64,000 bases of DNA from Candidatus Corynebacterium avicola (GTDB lineage Bacteria; Actinomycetota; Actinomycetes; Mycobacteriales; Mycobacteriaceae): NCBI GenBank assembly GCA_019114135.1, contig DXGC01000070.1, positions 1-64,000 of the forward strand, in the 5' to 3' direction. Made by a program: the position numbers and the translations under genes. The notes below the pieces were generated by a model. The model did no database searches. It saw only the letters and a list, made by a program, of their open reading frames with translations, and was not told where the DNA came from. Shown piece by piece: positions 49,892 to 59,184 of the stretch; position 1 is the first letter of the stretch; each line of letters starts with the position of its first letter.

Positions 49892-50014
49892 GCGGGCCGT
49901 CTCGCCGCCCATGACGCGAGAAATGTGTTTATGCTGGGGAACTGACAGCACTGGCCGGACGACTCGACCGAGGCGTCCCGGGGCCATGATGACGGCGACT
50001 TAGGAGCACGCGAA

Positions 50015-50935
50015 ATGGCGAATCCCTTCTCCAAGGGCTGGAAGTACCTCATGCAGTCCCTCGACACCAAGATCGAAGAGAACGCGGATCCGAAGGTTCA
50101 GATCGACCAGGCGACGGAGGCTGCGAAGAAGCAGCACCGTGAGGTCACGGAGTCCGCCTCCCGCATCATCGGCAACCGGAACCAGCTGGAGATGAAGCTG
50201 AACCGGCTGGTCAAGGACCAGGAGAAGCTGCAGCAGAATGCGCGCACCGCACTGCAGCAGGCCGATGCCGCCACCGCCGCCGGCGACCAGGCCAAGGCCA
50301 CCGAGCTCACCAACACCGCCGAGGTGTTCGCCACCCAGCTGGTGACGGTCGAGCAGGAGCTCGAGAACACCAAGCAGATGCACGCCCAGGCGTCCGAGGC
50401 GGCGAACCAGGCACAGCAGCAGCAGAAGCAGTCCGAGATGCGCCTCAAGGACCAGATGGCGCAGATCGACCAGCTCAAGGCCCAGGTCGACCAGGCGAAG
50501 ATGCAGGAGAGCTCCGCCGAGGCCATGCAGTCCATGAAGGGCATCCAGGCCGACGACAACGTCCCGACGCTCGACGGCGTGCGCGACAAGATCGAGGCCC
50601 GCTACGCCAACGCCCTCGGCGCGCAGGAGCTCACCGAGAGCAGCGTGCAGGGCCGGATGGCTGAGATCGAGACCGCCGGGAACGACTTCGCCGCGACCTC
50701 CCGTCTGGACCAGATCCGTGCCGAGATGGCAGGCACCGCCGGAGCCGGTTCCAGCGAGTTGACCTCCGGCGATGCCGCCGGGGACGCCGCCGGTGAGATC
50801 GAGGCGGGGGAGGACGCAGCGGCCGACGTCGCCGCGGACGCTACCGCTGCCGAGGCCACCGCGGACGACGTTGCCACTGACGTGGCGGCCGAGCAGGACG
50901 GGGACGCCGACGACGAGCAGCCCACCTCCTCGTAG
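50015..50935 (+). CDS. pspA: PspA/IM30-family protein
   Basis: KYLMQSLDTKIEENADPKVQIDQATEAAKKQHREVTESASRIIGNRNQLEMKLNRL; long coiled coil; acidic/Ala-rich tail. Confidence 0.88.
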   Translation: MANPFSKGWKYLMQSLDTKIEENADPKVQIDQATEAAKKQHREVTESASRIIGNRNQLEMKLNRLVKDQEKLQQNARTALQQADAATAAGDQAKATELTNTAEVFATQLVTVEQELENTKQMHAQASEAANQAQQQQKQSEMRLKDQMAQIDQLKAQVDQAKMQESSAEAMQSMKGIQADDNVPTLDGVRDKIEARYANALGAQELTESSVQGRMAEIETAGNDFAATSRLDQIRAEMAGTAGAGSSELTSGDAAGDAAGEIEAGEDAAADVAADATAAEATADDVATDVAAEQDGDADDEQPTSS

Positions 50936-50947
50936 TCCGCGACGAGC

Positions 50948-50973
50948 AGTGGGCACCGGTACTGGTGCCCACT
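50948..50973 (+). terminator. Hairpin downstream of pspA
   Basis: AGTGGGCACC...GGTGCCCACT; no clear T-run. Confidence 0.45.
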
Positions 50974-51513
50974 CTCACGCTCCAACGCAGGAGTGTCATC
51001 CATCACACCTCTGCCGATTCCCACATCGCGATACCTGCAGGTCAGGGGTGGCGCAACGTGGCCAGGAATAAGGCGCAGGTGTGATAGATCAAGCCGCCTC
51101 GGCCGAAGCGTCCTATAAGTCTCTTCCAGGCAACGGTTGCGGCCCCCGTGATCCGCTCGTAGGATCATGTGGTTCGTGCCCGCCATCCTGGCGGACGCTG
51201 CTACCCGGTACGCGTCGTACACAGTGACCGGGACACCACAATCCGGCTGGCCACACTGCCTCACACAGAACGCCACCAGCAGGTGACGTCCTGACACCGC
51301 CGGCCCCGACAGGCCACTTCCGACAACGCACGCCCTCGATCTCTTCGGGGGCGTCAATGTCGTGGTCAGGGCATACGCAGCGTCCCGCCCGTCCCCGAGC
51401 ACGGGCACGACACCGCTGTGACGAGTGACTCGCCGTCGCAGCCCGAACCCCGACGTTCGCACCCGCCACCAGCGGGTAGGCCGCGTCGGCGCTGTACATG
51501 GGAGGACGACCCA

Positions 51514-53034
51514 ATGTCTCACGACCACGACGCTTCCGGCGGAGCACCCGCCGACCAGAACACGACCGAGGCCCCCGGCGCCGGAGTGAACGCCGGCCTG
51601 CTCATCGGCATCCTCGTCGCCGCAGCTTTCGTCGCGATCCTCAACGAGACCGCACTGTCGAACGCGCTGCCGTCGCTGATGACCGAGTTCAACGTCACCG
51701 AGAGCACCGCACAGTGGCTGACCACCATGTTCATGCTGACCATGGCGGTGGTGATCCCCACGACCGGTTACCTCATGGAACGGCTGACCCTGCGCACGAT
51801 CTACACGATCGCCCTCTCACTCTTCCTCGCCGGCAGCATCATCGCTGCCGCGGCACCGGCCTTCGCACTGCTGCTGATCGCCCGCGTCCTGCAGGCCGCC
51901 GGTACCGCGCTGATCATCCCGTTGCTGATGACCACCATCATGATCCTCATCCCGGTGGATCGACGTGGTTCGGTGTTTGGTCTGGTCACCATCGTCATGG
52001 CCGTCGGCCCCGCCGTCGGCCCGACCTTCGCGGGCCTGATCCTGGAGGTCTCCAGCTGGCGCTGGATCTTCCTCGTGATGATCCCGCTGGCACTGATCGC
52101 ACTGCTCATGGGTCTGTGGCAGATCCGCAACTACAACGAGCCGTCCAACCCGCCGTTCGACCTGGTGTCGGTGTTCCTCTCCGCCATCGGTTTCGGCGCG
52201 ACGATCTACGGTCTCTCCGGCCTCGGCGAGATCGCCGAGAGCTTCCCGGTGGTCGCGGTGATCTGCCTGGTCGTTGGCCTCGCCGTGCTCGTGGTGTTCT
52301 TCCGTCGCCAGGGTGCGCTGATGCGTGCCGAGGCTGCCGGCGACCACAAGGCTCCGCTGCTGAACACCACCCCGCTGAAGATCCGGGAGTTTTCCTGGTC
52401 GCTCGGCCTGATGCTGCTGAGCTTCGGTACGATGTTCGGCTTCATCATCATCATGCCGATCTTCGGCCAGACCGTCCTGGGGCTCTCCGAGCTGCAGACC
52501 GGCCTGGTGTCGCTGCCCGGTGGTCTGGTCATGGGTGCCGCGGGTCCGATCATCGGTCGTCTCTACGACCGGATGGGCACCCGACCGCTGATCATCCCCG
52601 GCGGTGCGCTGCTGATGGCGGCCATGGGCCTGTTGCTGTTGCTCGACGAGAACAAGACCTTCTGGTACCTCACCGGCGTGGCTGTCGTGCTGATGCTGGG
52701 CCTGTCCTGCCTGATGACCCCGCTGATGTCGAACGCCCTGGCCGCCGTGCCGGACACCATGTCCTCGCACGGCTCGGCGATCCTCAACACCCTGCAGCAG
52801 ATCGCCGGTGCCGCCGGTACCGCACTTTTCATCGCGGTGATGGGCTTCGGTTCCTCGAACTCCGGTGCCGCCGACCCCATCACGGCGCTGGTGGACGGTG
52901 TCCACGTCGCCTTCTACCTGGGTGCCGGCATCTCCGTGCTGGTGTTCGTGCTGGCCGTGGTGCTGCGCATCGACGCCCGTGACATCCCGAAGGAGCAGCG
53001 CGGCAGCGCCCCGCAGCGGGTCGACGCCGAGTAG
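51514..53034 (+). CDS. MFS multidrug transporter, DHA2 (EmrB/QacA) type
   Basis: AAFVAILNETALSNALPSLMTEFNVTESTAQWLTTMFMLTMAVVIPTTGYL; ATG at 51514. Confidence 0.92.
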   Translation: MSHDHDASGGAPADQNTTEAPGAGVNAGLLIGILVAAAFVAILNETALSNALPSLMTEFNVTESTAQWLTTMFMLTMAVVIPTTGYLMERLTLRTIYTIALSLFLAGSIIAAAAPAFALLLIARVLQAAGTALIIPLLMTTIMILIPVDRRGSVFGLVTIVMAVGPAVGPTFAGLILEVSSWRWIFLVMIPLALIALLMGLWQIRNYNEPSNPPFDLVSVFLSAIGFGATIYGLSGLGEIAESFPVVAVICLVVGLAVLVVFFRRQGALMRAEAAGDHKAPLLNTTPLKIREFSWSLGLMLLSFGTMFGFIIIMPIFGQTVLGLSELQTGLVSLPGGLVMGAAGPIIGRLYDRMGTRPLIIPGGALLMAAMGLLLLLDENKTFWYLTGVAVVLMLGLSCLMTPLMSNALAAVPDTMSSHGSAILNTLQQIAGAAGTALFIAVMGFGSSNSGAADPITALVDGVHVAFYLGAGISVLVFVLAVVLRIDARDIPKEQRGSAPQRVDAE

Positions 53035-53077
53035 ACGTTGCGTAGATACTACGCCGTTACTGCGTAGTATCAGTGGG

Positions 53078-53569
53078 GTGAATGGCGTGACCCCACCACC
53101 TGGCCTGTTCCCGTCGGACGACAACGAGTCGTCCGGCGGGTTCGGTGTAGGTGGGGATAGTTTGAGAGCTGCCGAGGAGAAGCGGTCCCGCCGGAACCGC
53201 AGGCTCCTGATCATCGTCGCGATCTTCGCCGTGGTTGTGGCGGTCGGCGTGGCCTTCTTCCGGTGGTACTCGGAGTCCTACGTGGTACGTCCCGGTGGAT
53301 TGGGGGAGAATGCCGCGCGGGCCGCGTGCGAGGACGCGGTGCGTATCGAGTCCGGGTACGGGGAGGACGCCGTCCTCGACCTCTGGGGTGCGACGATCGT
53401 TCCTGTCGACGGTGCTGATGGCGCCGACGAGACCGACCAGTGGCTGGTCGAGGGGCAGGTCTTCGCCGAGGAGATCCGCGGCGTGGACCCGGCCGACGGT
53501 TCCCGCACCGACGGCGAAGAGTTCAGCTGCACGGTGGGGGAGGATGACGCGGTCGTCACGATGCGCTGA
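53078..53569 (+). CDS. Single-TM hypothetical protein
   Basis: RRNRRLLIIVAIFAVVVAVGVAFFRWYSESYVVRPGG; GTG start at 53078. Confidence 0.65.
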   Translation: MNGVTPPPGLFPSDDNESSGGFGVGGDSLRAAEEKRSRRNRRLLIIVAIFAVVVAVGVAFFRWYSESYVVRPGGLGENAARAACEDAVRIESGYGEDAVLDLWGATIVPVDGADGADETDQWLVEGQVFAEEIRGVDPADGSRTDGEEFSCTVGEDDAVVTMR

Positions 53570-53582
53570 AGCATCCGTCCGG

Positions 53583-54716
53583 TCAGGCCGGGCAGTTTGC
53601 TGCCCGGGAGTTGAGCTCCGACGTGCATTCGCCGTCGAGAACAGCGACCCCGACATCCGTCGGGCCGACATCCGCCGGCTCATTTGTCACCGTTGCTGGC
53701 GTGACGGGGGTTCCGTCGCTCCACCTGCCCATGTAGGAAAGGTCCTCGTCGCAGTTCTGCCCCGTCAGTGAACAACTCTGGAGGGCGTCGCCGGTCCGGT
53801 AGATCCCGTAGTAGCGCAGTGCGTCCTCGGGATGGAGCATGGTGTTCGGTGTCATGTGGGAGGCATCGAGCTTGTGGACCGTCCCGTGCCCGTCGCCGTG
53901 GACGGTGATGTGCTTCTTCTGGTCGTCCGGGAGGGTGTAGGCGTTGAACATCTCGATGCCGACGCGGTTGTCCATGATCTGGTCGTTGTCGTATCCCTCG
54001 ACGACTACACGAGCGTGTTCAGGGAGTTCGATCGGACCGGTGCCGAGACCTGCCGTGAAGGCCGGGGCGAGCTGGAAGAGCCACATCGCCTCGGAGCCCC
54101 AGCCTCTCTCGTCAGCCTTCTGTGCCAGGTAGGGGACGGCTCCGCCGCCCATGGAGTGGCCCACGATGCCGAGTCGGTCGAAGTCTCCGCGGGGAGCCAG
54201 TGCTTCGGCACCACCGATGGTCTTGTCCAGTGTCTTTATGCTTCCCTCGAAGTCGTACGGGTTGGTGGCCCAGGTCGAGAACACCACGACGTTCCCCTGG
54301 CTCACGTAGTGGTCGATGAGGTCTTTGTGCAGGACGCTCTGACCGGCGATCTGGGCGTCGATCCCCGACATCAGGCCGTGGACCAGCACCACCGTGGGGC
54401 GCTTCGCGTCATTGCAGTGACCACCGGTCAGTGGGGTCTCCGCGGACCCTTCGGGGGAGTAGACGATGGTTTTCTGGGTCGGGTCGTCGGGGTTGACCGT
54501 GGTTGTCGAACTCGACCCGCAGGGGCCTGCCGATCCCGGTCCCTCCGACGGCTGCGCAGGCGGGTGGACGATCTGGCCACTGGACGAGGCCGGGGCGGCC
54601 GACGCCAGCGGTGCCACTGCAATGGCGAGAAGTGCAGCAAAAGCCGCACACAGGGCGGTGAAGAAGGGGATGCGGTGACCGGGCGATGCCGGGCGGTATA
54701 CCTCTTGAAGTGTCAT
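53583..54716 (-). CDS. Secreted alpha/beta hydrolase (lipase/esterase-like)
   Basis: Signal peptide FTALCAAFAALLAIAVAPLASAAPA; VVLVHGLMSG; nucleophile elbow GHSMGG. Confidence 0.88.
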   Translation of the reverse strand: MTLQEVYRPASPGHRIPFFTALCAAFAALLAIAVAPLASAAPASSSGQIVHPPAQPSEGPGSAGPCGSSSTTTVNPDDPTQKTIVYSPEGSAETPLTGGHCNDAKRPTVVLVHGLMSGIDAQIAGQSVLHKDLIDHYVSQGNVVVFSTWATNPYDFEGSIKTLDKTIGGAEALAPRGDFDRLGIVGHSMGGGAVPYLAQKADERGWGSEAMWLFQLAPAFTAGLGTGPIELPEHARVVVEGYDNDQIMDNRVGIEMFNAYTLPDDQKKHITVHGDGHGTVHKLDASHMTPNTMLHPEDALRYYGIYRTGDALQSCSLTGQNCDEDLSYMGRWSDGTPVTPATVTNEPADVGPTDVGVAVLDGECTSELNSRAANCPA

Positions 54717-54866
54717 GATGGGACGGAGTTCCTTTCAGGGAACGGGGGTGAGGGGTGTCAGCAACCCTATTGTTCTCAAGAGGAACATTAGATACCCCGT
54801 TCCGTCTGGCGGCACAGTTGACGGTTTACAGCGCTACCGGGGGTACCTAGCTGGCGAGAGGTCTGA

Positions 54867-55691
54867 TCAGCCAGGCAGGAAGCTCATGACATCCTCGACG
54901 AAACGCCGGGGCGCGTCACGGTGTACCCAGTGTCCGGCTCCGTCATAGGTCGTCACCTCGACCCCCAGGGCGGACATCCTGTCAGCATCCTCACCAGGGA
55001 CGGACCCGTGTTCACCGCGAATCAGCCGAGTGGGCGTTGGAAGACCACGCAGGTCTTCCCACAGTCTCTCCCGGTCGGGGTCGGGCAGAGGGAGGGCACG
55101 GTGTAAGCCGACGACGTCCGTCCTGCGCCTCCACCGACCGTCAGCCTGCTGTACCAGTCCGTAGCGGGGATGACCGGTCCCGGGTCTCCGGGACCCGACC
55201 GCGCTCTCGGCCTCGGTGTAGGTGGCGAAGGATTCCTGCGGGACCGGGCGGTTGCGGAGGGACTCCCGTTGATCCGGGGTGAAGTCCCGGGGAAGTGAGT
55301 CCACGAGGACGACCGGTCCGAACAGTCCGGGGTGCCGGGTCGCGAAGGAGACGGCGATGTATCCGCCGAGGGAATGCCCGATGACGGGGAGTGGTCCCTG
55401 GGAGTCCAGTCCGGTCTGTGCCATGAATTCCCGCAGGTCGTCGACGTAGGACCTGAGCGAGTAGTCGCTGTCGGGGCTCCAGGCGCTCTCGCCGTGACCG
55501 CGATGGTCAGGTGCGTGGACACTCCAGCGGTCGGCGAAGTCCGGGGCGGTGTGTCGCCAGGTTCCCCGGGCTGAGCTGTAGCCGCCGTGGAGCAGGAGAA
55601 GAGCAGGGTTGGACGGATCTCCCCACCGGAGGTGGTGGTGGCGACGCCCAGCGATCGTGGTCCACCCGTCCCGTCCTGCCGAGATCTCCAC
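54867..55691 (-). CDS. Alpha/beta hydrolase
   Basis: LLLLHGGYSSARGTWRHTAPDFADRWSVHAPDHRGHGES; VIGHSLGGYIA. GTG start 55691 assumed, close to the IclR stop. Confidence 0.88.
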   Translation of the reverse strand: MEISAGRDGWTTIAGRRHHHLRWGDPSNPALLLLHGGYSSARGTWRHTAPDFADRWSVHAPDHRGHGESAWSPDSDYSLRSYVDDLREFMAQTGLDSQGPLPVIGHSLGGYIAVSFATRHPGLFGPVVLVDSLPRDFTPDQRESLRNRPVPQESFATYTEAESAVGSRRPGTGHPRYGLVQQADGRWRRRTDVVGLHRALPLPDPDRERLWEDLRGLPTPTRLIRGEHGSVPGEDADRMSALGVEVTTYDGAGHWVHRDAPRRFVEDVMSFLPG

Positions 55692-55696
55692 GATGG

Positions 55697-56495
55697 TCAG
55701 GCGGTCTGCCGTTGTGTGGCGGCGGTCAGTGTCCGGGACGCTGCCTCCCCCACGGTGCGGAGGATGTACTCGACCTCGCGGGGACGGAAGGTCTCGGTGT
55801 GGCCCGAAATGGACAGCGAGGCGACCGGGCAACCGGATCCATCGGTCACGGGAACCGCGACGCAGCTCAGGTTGGTGAGGCACTCTCCCCGGTCGTAGGC
55901 GATCCCGGTACGTCGGATCTGCGCGAACTCCGCCCGGAGTTTGCTCTCCTCGGTGATCGTCGTGTCCGTCCACCTCTGACGGGGAACAGCGAGGGCCATC
56001 TCGAGTTCGCTGGAGTTCGACGCGACCAGGACCTTGCCCGCACCTGTGCAGTAGGTGGGCATCCGACCGCCGATTCGGCTCGGGGTCTCGAGTCGTGTCC
56101 GTCCTTCGAGCTTGTTGAGGTAGACCACCTGGGTGCCTTCCAGGACCCCCAACTGGACGGTCATGCCTGTCGCGGAGAACAGCTCGGTGAGAAACGGGGT
56201 CAGAAGGTTCCGTAGCCGGTCGTGGGTGGCCACGGTGCCCTGTGCGCCGAGGCCGCGGAGTGTCGTGCCGAAACGGTAGGCCGTGCCGACCCGTTCCACC
56301 ATCCCGTTCTCCTCGAGGTTCCCGAGGATCCGGTAGGCGGTCGACTTGCTGAGTCCCGAGCGGCGCGCGATCTCACTCACGCCGATTCCGTTGTTGGCAT
56401 CGCGTCGGAAAGCCCTGAGTACGGCGACGGCCTTGTCGACCGAGGTCATGTCCTTCGCGTTCGCGCACGTCTTGTCTGCAGTGGGAGTAGTCATG
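55697..56495 (-). CDS. IclR-family transcriptional regulator (ORF extends to 56560)
   Basis: VDKAVAVLRAFRRDANNGIGVSEIARRSGLSKSTAYRILGNLEENGMVERVG; C-terminal effector domain. Confidence 0.93.
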
Positions 56496-56635
56496 TCCCT
56501 GGTCCTCTTCTCTGGTGAGGTCTGTATGAAGTGGTGTTGTGTCGTCAGGGGACAGTTCACTTCATAGATGCAAACTTCGCCAGGGGATCGGTAGGGTGAA
56601 GTAGACCGACACGATCGACGGAAAGCGGGTCAAAA

Positions 56636-57214
56636 ATGAGTGCTACAGGTCACATTCTTGCCCGAAACATCAAACTTCACCGGCAACATCAGGACCTGTC
56701 GATGCAACAACTGGCGAATCTGTCTGGTGTATCAAAACAGACCATTATCGACGTCGAAGGGCAGCGGGGGAACCCCACCATCGACACGCTGGAGAGGGTT
56801 GCAGGGGCACTCGGAATGACGGTGCGGGCCCTCGTCTCCGATGTCGGGGCCGATGTCATGCACAAGTCCGGGGACGCGGCGAGGTGGCATGTCCAGAAAC
56901 AGTTGGACGTCCGTCGACTGGACTCCATCTACGGGTCGGGCTACGTGGTCAATTCACTCATCCGACTGGTGGCAGACCGTCACGGACGGAGTGCCTTCAC
57001 GGGGCCGCGCGGCATGTTGCGTCACTGCTTCGTCATTGAAGGTGAGGTGGAACTGGGTCCGGAGGGCCGGACGGTGGTCGCCGGCGTGGGGGATTTTGTC
57101 CGCTTCCCGGGGGAGGGGGCGCACATCATCGCCCCCGTCGCGAAGTCGTCCCTGGTCTTCGTGTGCTCGACGATGCCGCAACAGTCCTTGTCCGGGCTCG
57201 AGGACCCGTTCTGA
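56636..57214 (+). CDS. XRE-family HTH regulator with cupin domain
   Basis: ILARNIKLHRQHQDLSMQQLANLSGVSKQTIIDVEGQRGNPTIDTLERVAGALGM; cupin EGEVELGPEGRTVVAGVGDFVRFPGEGAHII. Confidence 0.92.
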   Translation: MSATGHILARNIKLHRQHQDLSMQQLANLSGVSKQTIIDVEGQRGNPTIDTLERVAGALGMTVRALVSDVGADVMHKSGDAARWHVQKQLDVRRLDSIYGSGYVVNSLIRLVADRHGRSAFTGPRGMLRHCFVIEGEVELGPEGRTVVAGVGDFVRFPGEGAHIIAPVAKSSLVFVCSTMPQQSLSGLEDPF

Positions 57215-57248
57215 TGCACGAGCAGTGACCGCAGTGTCCTCAGTGACC

Positions 57249-58217
57249 TCAGGGGAACTCGACGACGATCTTGCCCAGCGTGCCGGTGTCGAGCATCCGA
57301 CGGTAGCCGTCGGGGATGTCGTCGAAACCGATGGTCTCGACATTGGGGCGGGCACCGCCGGAGTCGATCGCCCTCAGCAGCGCGCCGAACTCGTCCCTGG
57401 TGCAACCGGTCGAGCCGATCACGCTGAGCTGCTGGTAGAAGATCCGCTCAAGCTCCGACGGGGGCATGCCGCCGCTGGTGGCACCTGCGATGACGATCTT
57501 GCCGCCGGGCCGCAGCGCCCGCAGCGAGTGCTTCCACGTGGCCTCACCGATCGTCTCGATCACGGCGTCCACCCGGTTCGGGACCCGCTCACCGGGTTCA
57601 AGGACGACGTCCGCACCGCACTGCGCCGCGAACTCCCGCTTCTCCGGGGTGCGGGCCGTCGCGTAGACCACCGCCCCGGCCTGTTTGGCCAGGGCGATCG
57701 CCGCACTGGCGACTCCACCGTTTCCTCCCTGGACCAGGACCCGCGAACCCGGCGTGACCTCGGCACGGGTGAACAGCATCCGGTAGGCGGTGCCCCAAGC
57801 CACCCCGAGGCAGGCAGCGGCAGCGAAGCTGATGGAGGACGGCTTCTCGACGACCATCTCGTCCGGGACGATGACGTAGTCGGCCAGGGTCCCGTTGATC
57901 GTCTCGGACATGAGTGACCGCTTCGGGTCCATCGTCGAGTCACCACCACCCCGGTTGGCGTCACCCATGACCGGGTAGATCACGACCTCACGTCCGTCAT
58001 CGGTGACGCCGGCCCCCTCACACCCCAGGATGATGGGGATGCGCTCCTTGGGATGACCCACCCCGCGCAGCGTCCAGATGTCGTGCGGGTTCAGCGATGC
58101 CGCTCGCAGACGGATGCGGGTCCAACCCTCCGGGGCCTCGGGGGTGTCCACCTCCTTGAGCTCGAGCCCTTCGAAGGGGTCATCGTAGTTCTGGGACGTT
58201 GCCACGGCGGCGCGCAT
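57249..58217 (-). CDS. Zinc-binding alcohol dehydrogenase / quinone oxidoreductase (MDR family)
   Basis: AASLNPHDIWTLRGVG, ILGCEGAGVTDDGREVV, VLVQGGNGGVASAAIALAKQAGAVVYATAR. Confidence 0.92.
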   Translation of the reverse strand: MRAAVATSQNYDDPFEGLELKEVDTPEAPEGWTRIRLRAASLNPHDIWTLRGVGHPKERIPIILGCEGAGVTDDGREVVIYPVMGDANRGGGDSTMDPKRSLMSETINGTLADYVIVPDEMVVEKPSSISFAAAACLGVAWGTAYRMLFTRAEVTPGSRVLVQGGNGGVASAAIALAKQAGAVVYATARTPEKREFAAQCGADVVLEPGERVPNRVDAVIETIGEATWKHSLRALRPGGKIVIAGATSGGMPPSELERIFYQQLSVIGSTGCTRDEFGALLRAIDSGGARPNVETIGFDDIPDGYRRMLDTGTLGKIVVEFP

Positions 58218-58287
58218 AGGTTCCTCCTGATCGGGTGGTCTGTGACGTGCCTCATTGTGGACGGGCTGATCGGGGCGCCACAGCCCC

Positions 58288-58308
58288 GTGTTCCGGACAC
58301 CGGAACAC
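58288..58308. promoter_or_regulatory. Candidate operator in the divergent MDR dehydrogenase/hydratase promoter
   Basis: GTGTTCCGG-ACA-CCGGAACAC perfect 9-bp-arm palindrome. Confidence 0.65.
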
Positions 58309-58349
58309 ACGGTGGAACCGTGCTGCACGGGTGCCAGAAGATTGTGTCC

Positions 58350-59156
58350 ATGAACACAACACCTTCCCTGGACATCGAGGAAGCGGCTCGCTCGCTGGCC
58401 CGCGCGGAAGCCGACGTGACCGGCATCGAACCGCTCACCACCACCTATCCCGGACTCACGGTCGAGGACGCCTACCGGATCCAGCGCGTGAACACGGAGG
58501 CCCGAACGGTCCGGGGGGAGCGGATCACCGGACGCAAGATCGGCCTGACCTCGCTCGCCATGCAGAAGCAGCTCGGCGTCGACCAGCCCGACTTCGGCGC
58601 GATCACCGACGCCCTCGAGGTGCCGGACGGGTCCTCCCTCGACCCTGAGCTGTTCGTGAAGTCGCGTCTGGAGCCGGAGTTCGCCGTCGAACTGGGGCGT
58701 GACCTCCCTGCCGAGCCGACCTACGAGGACGTGCGGGACGCAGTGAGTGCGGTGGGGCTCGCCTTCGAGGTGATCGACTCGCGCATCGCCGACTGGAAGA
58801 TCACCTTGCCCGACACCGTGGCCGACAACGCGTCCATGGCCCGGGTCGTCTGGGGGGAGTTCCGACCGGCGACCACTGACCTGCTGGAGGAACTCCCTGG
58901 GGCCGTGATCACCATGTTCCGTGACGACGAGCAGGTCGCACAGGGTGCCGGGTCCGCCGTTCTCGGGGATCCGATCCTCTCCGTCCACTGGCTCGCCCGC
59001 GCGCTCGGCGCACAGGGCGACACGCTCAAGGCCGGCGACAAGGTGCTCTCCGGCGCCGTCGACGCAGCCGTCGACTTCACCCCCGGTTCCCGGTGGCGGG
59101 CGGAGTGCCCCGGTTTCTCCACCGTGGAACTGAACTCCGCGACCGCCCGAGACTGA
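58350..59156 (+). CDS. 2-keto-4-pentenoate hydratase family (MhpD/BphE-like)
   Basis: GRKIGLTSLAMQKQLGVDQPDFGAITDALEV; EPEFAVELGRDLP; ADNASMARVVWG. Confidence 0.9.
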   Translation: MNTTPSLDIEEAARSLARAEADVTGIEPLTTTYPGLTVEDAYRIQRVNTEARTVRGERITGRKIGLTSLAMQKQLGVDQPDFGAITDALEVPDGSSLDPELFVKSRLEPEFAVELGRDLPAEPTYEDVRDAVSAVGLAFEVIDSRIADWKITLPDTVADNASMARVVWGEFRPATTDLLEELPGAVITMFRDDEQVAQGAGSAVLGDPILSVHWLARALGAQGDTLKAGDKVLSGAVDAAVDFTPGSRWRAECPGFSTVELNSATARD

Positions 59157-59184
59157 CCCGACCAGCCAGAGAGGTAGGTTTCCC

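Noticed and set aside
51113-51547. 144-aa - strand ORF before the MFS gene
   Set aside because: Arg/Gly/Cys-rich translation without a plausible domain, overlapping the MFS start.
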